From assembly GCA_027972325.1 (NCBI GenBank), contig JAPMOS010000032.1, positions 12,501 through 42,500 on the forward strand: 30,000 nucleotides of DNA, in the 5' to 3' direction. The stretch is from Paratrimastix pyriformis (taxonomy: Eukaryota; Preaxostyla; Paratrimastigidae). This document shows positions 24,007-30,000 of the stretch, piece after piece. Within the stretch, counting starts at the first letter, position 1. The number at the start of each line of letters is the position of its first letter. The notes beneath the pieces were generated by a model. It was given only the letters and a program-made list of their open reading frames with translations. It had not been told where the DNA came from and searched no databases. The position numbers and the translations under genes were made by a program.

Positions 24007-26411
24007 CATCCAATTATCATCCCTCTCGTCCTCCCAGGCCCTTCTGTCCGCGGACCGGACCCCCGCCACCCTGCGCCGCATCCTGCGAATCCACTTGGGC
24101 TTCGAGGCGCTGCCCGCCCCCCCTCCAGGCCTCCCCCAGCGTGACGGTATGCCCCCAATGACCCCCCAGCTGGCCGAACTGGACCAGCTCTTCGCAAAGC
24201 CCGTGTTTTACTCACCCGCCGGGCACGCGCTGCTGCTTGATGGATGTCTGTACGCTTACACACGGTGCTGCTTGATGGATGGATGACCGTACACACAACT
24301 GCTGCTGTTCTCCTGCCTGGCACCCAGGCATCCTGGAATGCGCTTCATCATCACATTCCCTCACCCCCCCCCCTCCTACGCACGCACACACTCACACATT
24401 GGAAAGATGTGGTGGTCGCCGGGGAGAGAGGGCTGAATGGCGGGTATGGGTCTTCCATTCACCTTCATCATCACTCGCCGCTCCTCTGCCCGCCAGTCCC
24501 GTGTCCACCCGGCTGGTCAAGTGACACGGAGGACGCCGGCCAACCGGCGCCACCCACCGGCAGCGACAACGGCGCATTCGCCCCGTCCCACCCGCGCCTC
24601 CGCGTCCAGCCGCCCGCCTCGCCCTGCTCCTCCTCCTCCTCCTCCTCGGGCCCCTCCGCCTCCCTGCCATCATCCCCCGAGTCGGCGATCACCTCCCCGC
24701 TCCGGCACCACCACGTGCTGCCACCCCTTGGGCGCCTCTCCCGGCCCGAGACGGCTGACGGCCTGGCCGAGGCAAGCCAGGCTGCCCTCAGGGCGTCGGC
24801 CGTGTCCACAACCGCCTCGACGGAGATTCTGGAGTATCAGACACAAGGTCGGTCGGAAGATGGATGATTGGGTGATGGTGATGATCGTTTTCGATCCGGA
24901 ATCTATGTCAATGCTTTCCGCCCTGGCGGAATTCTCATCAATTGGTCAATCCAAGAATCCTGGTTCGAGTCCAGGTAGGACCAAAATTTATTTTATTTTG
25001 GTCACACTTCAACAGGGCGTGCCGCCGTCCCGCCGTTGGTGTCGCTCCTCCCTCCGCGCCCGCCCTGCCCCTCGTCCTCCTCCCCGCCGACCTCCCCGCC
25101 GACCCCGGAGACCCACCCGCGCACTGAGGATAGCGTCACGTCCGTCTCACGGGTACCCTCGGCCGGCGGACTGAGCGACTACTACCTGAAGACCCTCAGC
25201 GTGGCCGGCGAGCTGTCGGGCCTTGTCGATGCCAGCCGGGGGGGCGGGGGCAGTGACGAGGACCGGTCCGGTGATCGTGCTCCTCCTCATGCGCGCGATT
25301 TCGCCTCTGTCGTGGCGGTGTCACCATGGTTGTTGGTGTTTGTTGGCAGACACATGATGATCGAGATTGCGTTTCTGATGCTTCTCCCGGAAATCGAGTG
25401 TAAAAGGGCCCGCCAAAGAGAGGGAGGGGGACCCCACACGCCCCATTTTTTCCTCTCTCATCTTGGAAATCCGAGCCACCAGGGGGCCCCGGAAAATGGG
25501 AGCAACGAGAGAAAAACACACAAAATACTATATTCCAACTGGATGGCTCCATTCAAAGTGCCCGCACCCCGTCGCTCCACGGAGCTCCCATTAACTCTCT
25601 TTCTCTTCCTTCACATACACCCCACCCCCACTCCATCATTGCAGGGCGGCACATTCTTCCCACCTCGCCCTGGCCCGCGTGCCTCCCCAGCTCGCACTGG
25701 GGTCCCCGGCCCCGCCATCGGAGGGTGTCGACAGTGAATCGGAACCCGACCAGGGCCCCATGAAACGCCACGCCACTGCCTCGACGGCCCTGCTGCCGCG
25801 AAATGTCCGGCCTGCAGCACAGGCAGACACTGACGACACAGATATGGTGCACTGCACAGACACAGCACAGACATTGACACAGCACAGACACAGCACAGAC
25901 ACAGCACAGACACAGACAGACACAGACAGACAGACACAGACACAAAGCATGCACCACAGCACAGACAGCACAGCACAGACACACAGAGCAAGCACTGCAC
26001 AGACACAGCACAGACACAGACGCCACCGGATCGACGGCCCTGCTGCCGCGTGAATGTCAGGCTTCCCCACCCCCCCCCCCCCCCCCGACGCCTGCACAGC
26101 ACAGCACAGACACACTACTGCACGCACACCTGCACGCTGCTGTCTCATCCGACCTCTCCGACCATTCCTTCCACAGGTCTCTTCCAACGCCCAGTCGGCA
26201 TCGTCTCCCTTCCGTCAATCCGAGCAGCCCGCGCCCCCCGGCAGTACCGACCGCAGCAGCCGCAGTTCGCATCATCATCAGCATCATCACCACAGCCACC
26301 CAATTGCCGCCCGGCTGATCTACCCGCCCAAACCCGGCACCGCCTCATCAACATCGGTACCAACCCCGCCATCGCCTCAACAACAACAACAACAACAACA
26401 GCAGCAGCAAG

Positions 26412-26472
<61 letters not shown>

Positions 26473-27482
26473 CCAACAACAACCGCCACAACAAGAACAG
26501 CAACAACAACAACAGCAGCAACAGCAACCACAGTCCGCGCCGCGCCGCCGCATGAAACTCCCGCTGCCCGCTGTCCCCCCGCTCGCTGTTCCTGCCCACC
26601 CGCCTTCTGCCGCATCCCCCGCGCCCCCGTCGCAATTCGGACAACCCAATGTTGTCCTTCCCGACAGACCCACCGCCACCACCGATGGCCATCATCCCGC
26701 ACCCTCGCCCTCGTCGTCTCGTTCGGGGTCTCTCCAAAGCCAAAGGTCTTCCAGCAGCACAAGCCTGTCTAAAAGCAGCAGCAGCAGCAGCGGCGGCGGT
26801 GATGAGAGCGGCCGGTACCGTCGCCATCATCGGCATGGTCATCACCACAAAGGCGGCTCGCATCATCATCATCATAATCATAATCATCGTCACCACCAAC
26901 ATCATCATCAGCATCATCACCACCACCGGCGCCACGGCCAGAGGTCTTCCACTGCGCACCGCCGCACCTCGCCATCCTCATCGTCGCCCGTCTCCGGAAG
27001 CTCGTCATCATCATCCGCCTCCTCCTCCCCGGCATCTCAGATCTCAACCATCCACAACCACCAACCCCGGCCATCACCACCCACCCAACGGCAATCCATC
27101 ACCCCGTCACCAGTACCCTCACAGCAGCAGCAACAACGGCAACACACACCCAGCGGCCAGGATTTGCATGCATCGGTCGACCGCTCCGCGTCGTCCTATC
27201 CGGGCGGTGGTTATTACCCCTCGCCTCTCATCCCCCTCTCCCGACCCCACACGGGTATCGGACCCGGGTTGGATGCCCCGCCTGATGACAGCTTTGCCTC
27301 AGCGGGTGGCCCGGCACTGCCACCACAACAGCAGTCGGTCATGACACACACTCCTGCTGCCACCAGTGGGGATGATGGACAAGAGGAAGAGGAGGAGGGC
27401 GGCCTGGCAATCGACCAGGCACTGCAGCAGCACCTCAGGCAACACCTGCTCCAGCAACGACCACTCACCCTCTCACAAGATC

Positions 27483-27528
<46 letters not shown>

Positions 27529-27545
27529 GCAACAGCAACAACAGC

Positions 27546-27635
<90 letters not shown>

Positions 27636-29059
27636 GACGGCCACTCCCAGCGACCACCGTCCAGACATCTGCCGGATCACCACCACCATCAGCCGGCAGG
27701 AGCGTTGACAGCACACCCGACGGGGGCGACACGGCCACGCCATCCCCCCCGCCGCCCCCGTCCGGCCCCTGGTCGGCCGGGTTTGACATGCGAACCCAGG
27801 GCCCGCCTGCTTCGGCAAACGGCCCCGACCGTCTTCCTGCCCACCCGCCGCCTCGCCACCACGAGCGTGCGCCTTCGCTTGGCGGCAGCGACCGGGGTTC
27901 GAGTCCGGCCGGCCCCCGATTTTTTCAACGCGATGACGAACGACTCCCGTCGATGCACGGGACACCAGGACCGGCAGCCGCACCGGGGGGACAGCCACCA
28001 CCGTCCAACAAGGCGGCTGAGGCAAGGCGCAAGGCCGAACGGGAGCGGGAGGAGCGTCAGGAGACCATTCTGCAGGCCGACTTCGGTCTGTGGGTGTTGT
28101 CTCGGTTTTGGATGATGACCCGTCCCAACACGCTCTGGTTCGATTCCCGGCTGACACCAATATTTTTCCCTGTAGCCCGTGCCTGTCGGGTCTCCAACCG
28201 TGCTCGGGTGGAGCGGGCCCTGCAGGACCAATGCCTCTCGGGCAATAAGACGCTGCTGGACGATTGCTTGCAGGTCCGGCCCGCCATGCCCCCCCCCCCA
28301 CACACACACACACACCATCTACACCACCACCGTCGCCGCCTCTTATGATGATTGCTCTTCCGCACGCCCGGCATCGTCGCTCAGACTCCGCCATTCACTG
28401 GGGGAATATACCCACCCACCGCCATGCCCTGGGGATACTCGCCATTCCCGGAGAGGGGGGGGGGATACCCACCACCACTCCCTGGGGGATACCTGGGGAG
28501 ACCCACCATTGGAGGATACCAACCACCATTCCCGGGGGGGGATACTCACCACTCTCGGCACCATTCCCTCGGGGGATATCCACCACCAATACTCACCACC
28601 ATTCCCTGGGGGGATACCCACCCGCTAGCGCATCGAGGAGAGCGGCCTGAGCCACTTCTTGGTGCTGCTCCGCGACCAGCAACCACTTCGCTTTGGCGGC
28701 CTGTACGGGTTCGACCTGACCGCGGGGAAGGTCCGCCTCCCCATTTGACTTTGAATTTGAATTTTGAATTTATTGATGCGCTGCTGGGACTTATGGGGGA
28801 GGAGCACCACGGCTCATCTCTGCGTTTGAAATTTCTTTGTTTTTATGTCACCCAGGTTCGAATCCTGACAGCCACGGCTGCCGGCCTCCCGCCCATCCTG
28901 CAGCCAGACGTCATCAAAGAGGGCGGCTTCCTGAAGTATGACGTGGGTGCCAAACAATTTCGACCCGTGGAGGTGCGCTCCTTCGGGCCGACCGTGGATG
29001 GGGCGATTGCCAGGGGTGGGAGCCGCATGGGGAGTGCGAGCCGGACCGCCCGGAGGTAG
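17334..29059 (+). CDS. Giant low-complexity protein with C-terminal CKK (CAMSAP/Patronin) domain
   Basis: Exons: 17334-17662, 17707-18775, 19389-19562, 19874-19986, 20392-20557, 20761-22395, 23134-23418, 23574-23621, 24038-24245, 24497-24847, 25016-25265, 25645-25804, 26177-28085, 28176-28273, 28629-28730, 28856-29059. All phases agree; 2,366 residues. The last 134 residues match the CAMSAP CKK domain, which binds microtubule minus ends: SNRARVERALQDQCLSGNK, RIEESGLSHFLVLLRDQ, PLRFGGLYGFD, then GGFLKYDVGAKQF and the FGPTVDGAI end. A charged coiled-coil-like run (KAAEARRKAEREREERQ) precedes it. The rest is Pro/Ser/Ala-rich, with His-rich and poly-Gln tracts and a fivefold AIPLPDTR-type repeat in exon 6. 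The N-terminus has a short helical stretch (residues 14-43), and I see no calponin-homology domain. Exons 4, 7 and 8 are the least certain. Microtubule binding is inferred from the domain. Confidence 0.82.
18888..19102. mobile_element. MITE-like element with 15-bp perfect inverted ends
   Basis: TAGAGTTGCACGAAA at 18888-18902 is the exact reverse complement of 19088-19102. If the outer TA on each side is the target duplication, the element is 211 bases with 13-bp inverted repeats, as in Tc1/mariner-type MITEs. The inside is rich in CTTTT/CTTTCT runs with no coding frame. It sits in intron 2 of the CKK gene. A chance hairpin is unlikely at this length, but family and mobility are unproven. Confidence 0.6.
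19707..19873 (+). repeat. Three tandem copies of an acceptor region (CKK intron 3)
   Basis: A block of about 55 bases ('ctcatcttcaccttgc', 'ctcaccgtccctgttttt', 'ctcgtcatcc..cag', 'ctcctggagagc') is repeated three times. Copies 1 and 3 end in possible acceptors (19760 and 19873). The 36 bases from 19761 could form a small phase-neutral exon ending at a GTCCCT donor, so alternative use is possible. Confidence 0.8.
20656..20728 (+). tRNA. tRNA-Ala (anticodon GGC) in CKK intron 5
   Basis: Complete 73-base cloverleaf. Acceptor GGGGCTG/CAGCTCC has the G3:U70 pair that marks tRNA-Ala. The D stem is GATC/GATC, the anticodon stem TCCGC/GCGGG has loop ATGGCAT (anticodon GGC), and the T stem is AGGGG/CCCCT with discriminator A. 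A T4 terminator is at 20735-20738. Two odd points: the T loop is ATCGAAA, so position 54 is A rather than T, which also weakens the B box; and most eukaryotes read these codons with AGC, not GGC. It ends 32 bases before the intron acceptor, on the host strand. It may be a working gene or a recent, slightly decayed copy. Confidence 0.85.
22480..23112 (+). repeat. 7-bp minisatellites CCAATCA and CCACCCA, CKK intron 6
   Basis: About 37 CCAATCA units (to about 22745) pass into CCACCCA/CCATCCA units with occasional CCAACTA (to about 23110), then a CA run and the acceptor at 23133. The 7-base period makes all three frames open on the plus strand, so the long open frame through this intron is not evidence of coding. 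Confidence 0.96.
23384..23760 (+). repeat. Duplicated exon end plus intron (CKK exons 7 and 8)
   Basis: The end of exon 7 (LDFNAAKGAL) and its intron resemble exon 8 (VDFNNAAKGLHL) and the start of the next intron. Both intron parts share 'gtggcggtg', 'gggtcatg' and 'tgtgtttgcctgt...gccag'. Exon 8 may have arisen by tandem duplication of this block. Confidence 0.65.
24229..24298 (+). repeat. Echo of the CKK exon 9 donor edge
   Basis: 'tgctgcttgatggatg' with a 'tacacac'-type continuation is at about 24230-24260 (exon end, donor at 24246) and again at about 24266-24297 inside intron 9. Confidence 0.75.
24941..24987 (+). pseudogene. tRNA-like 3' fragment in CKK intron 10
   Basis: A perfect T arm (CCTGG, TTCGAGT, CCAGG) is followed by TAGGACCA, like a tRNA 3' end. 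The 5' GGTC that could pair with GACC is only 13 bases upstream, leaving no room for D and anticodon arms. It is most likely a truncated tRNA relic. Confidence 0.4.
25774..26060 (+). repeat. Exon 12 edge copies bracketing a CACAGA repeat
   Basis: 'tcgacggccctgctgccgcg' ends exon 12 (25782-25801) and recurs at 26031-26050, in both cases followed by 'aatgtc' within a few bases. Between them lie CACAGA/CAGCACAGA repeats (25852-26018). The second copy is intronic. A 17-C run follows near 26070. Confidence 0.93.
26381..26530 (+). repeat. Coding poly-Gln tract 1 (CAA/CAG), CKK exon 13
   Basis: Mixed CAA and CAG codons, with Glu, His and Pro interruptions, give about 45 Gln. The frame agrees with the exons on both sides. 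Confidence 0.85.
27482..27636 (+). repeat. Coding poly-Gln tract 2, mostly CAA, CKK exon 13
   Basis: About 51 uninterrupted Gln codons: a near-pure CAA core with CAG every second codon at the 3' end. The length is likely to vary between individuals. Confidence 0.85.
28093..28159 (+). pseudogene. tRNA-like sequence filling CKK intron 13
   Basis: This 67-base stretch lies in a 90-base intron. Ends GGTGTTG and TGACACC pair over seven positions with two G:U pairs. A B-box-like GGTTCGATTCCC, a discriminator-like A and a T5 run follow. The T stem has a mismatch and no 5-bp anticodon stem forms, so it is a relic or chance. Confidence 0.3.
28393..28623 (+). repeat. Degenerate minisatellite of CATTCCCTGGGGGATACCCACCAC type, intron 14
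   Basis: About eight imperfect units of 24-35 bases, with variable G runs, reach to the intron 14 acceptor at 28628. Confidence 0.85.
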
Positions 29060-29838
29060 CCGCTAAGACAAGAGAATATTCATATTTTAAGACGGTGGGT
29101 TCTCTCGTATCCCCCCCCTCTCCTCATCAATCCCTCCCACTGATTCCACCCCACCCCATCCCACTTCGGCTCTTCTTCCCTCTCACCCTTCCCCATCCCT
29201 TCTCCCCCCTTCTCCCCCCTTCCCCATCCCTTCTCCCCCCTTCTTCCCCCTTCCCCATCCCTTCTTCCCCCATCCCATCCCCATCCCATCCCCATCCCAT
29301 CCCCCATCCCATCCCCCATCCCTTCCCACACCCCTTCCCACACCCCTTCCCACCCCTTCCCACACCCTTCCCCACACCCCTTCCCCACCCCTTCCCCACC
29401 CACCCTCCATTCTGTACGTCCCTTTCCTTCTTTTCGTCCCCTTTCCTTCCCCATCTTGTTTTTGGTCTGGCCAAACGGGCGCTGCCTTCCACCTTGCTGT
29501 CATCCCTCCCCCAACCCAACCCAACCCAACCCAACCCAACCCAACCCAACCCAACCCTCCATGCCCTTTTCAACCCCTTTTACTCTCCGAATCTCCCTAC
29601 TCTCCAACCCAGCTCCATCCCCCCCCCCCCCCCATCTCCCTCGGCCCTTTCGTCCGCTGAGCACATTTTTCCATTTCTTCACGAACCGCTTCCGCTTCTA
29701 TTTGTTCCCCTTCCCCAACCCAACCCAACTTGCTTCGCTGCGCTTCTCCTCGGTGGCAATCTGTTCAAATGAATGTTCCCTCTCTCTCCTTCTTCCACCT
29801 GAAAGATCAAACCCAAGAGTCTCGACCTTGATGCCCAC
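29060..29838. other. Pyrimidine-rich intergenic DNA
   Basis: It follows the CKK stop. CCCATCCC/CCCTTCC repeats fill 29110-29420, and a CCCAA pentamer array (about nine units) lies at 29511-29557 with a smaller echo near 29716-29729. The open frames here are translations of these repeats. No gene is seen. Confidence 0.7.
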
Positions 29839-30000
29839 TTATCGGGGCGGAACTCCGCTCACAGTTGCGCTGCGAGCCAGGTTGTGTTTGATGCATTGGC
29901 TGAAGTAAACGAGTGCAAAACTGACCACACATAATTCCAAAATCGTATCATGTTCCGGGAGCAGGGCGATCGGCCCGAAAGATGGGGATGCAGGCACCAT
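29839..30000 (-). CDS. Possible partial gene, unidentified
   Basis: An open minus-strand frame reaches the window edge: 53 residues ending ...HNLARSATVSGVPPR, TAA at 29841-29839. An ATG sits exactly at 30000-29998, but the frame may continue further. It contains a hydrophobic run (ILELCVVSFALVYFS) that could be a membrane helix. I do not recognise a family. It could be a terminal exon or a chance frame. Confidence 0.3.
   Translation of the reverse strand: MVPASPSFGPIALLPEHDTILELCVVSFALVYFSQCIKHNLARSATVSGVPPR

Noticed and set aside
27878-27925. B-box-like GGTTCGAGTCC with a following T-run, possible tRNA
   Set aside because: No acceptor or anticodon stem forms, and the region is coding within CKK exon 13.
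29839-30000. Assigning a membrane-protein family to the last open frame
   Set aside because: One hydrophobic stretch in 53 residues is too little, so it is left unidentified.

Overview
The window is nuclear DNA from a GC-rich, probably unicellular eukaryote. It has spliced genes, an eS10 ribosomal protein gene, RRP8, a TOPORS-type RING/PWI protein, a MAN2C1-type alpha-mannosidase and a CAMSAP-type CKK domain. It also carries L-aspartate oxidase, an enzyme of de novo NAD synthesis that animals and most fungi lack. I cannot name the species. Gene models were built by hand from homology I recognise, reading frame and splice phase; no search was run.

Layout. 241-6342 (+): last nine exons of a GH38 alpha-mannosidase, whose long introns hold tandem repeats, microsatellites and a tRNA-Glu(CTC). 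6415-9192 (-): L-aspartate oxidase, 13 exons. 9580-10241 (-): ribosomal protein eS10, 3 exons. 10625-12631 (-): RRP8 rRNA methyltransferase, 6 exons. 12645-17107 (+): TOPORS-like RING E3 ligase, 6 exons, start codon only 13 nt from that of RRP8. 17334-29059 (+): a predicted 2,366-residue low-complexity protein ending in a CKK microtubule minus-end domain, 16 exons, with a tRNA-Ala(GGC) in intron 5 and a MITE-like element in intron 2. 29060-29838: pyrimidine-rich intergenic DNA. 29839-30000 (-): a possible unidentified partial gene.

Two properties run through every gene. First, all 47 introns in my models begin GTY, typically GTCTGT. No donor is GTAAGT or GTGAGT. Second, at least nine introns, mostly long ones, contain imperfect copies of the exon edge or splice site next to them ('echoes'), often with microsatellites between the copies. 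Introns of about 45-100 bases do not show this.

The genes are not an operon or a pathway cluster. RRP8 and eS10 are both ribosome-related and lie in tandem, but each can be read alone. Most long open frames in repeats (runs of His, Ser, Ile, Met, Asp, Cys, Leu) are translated microsatellites and were left out.
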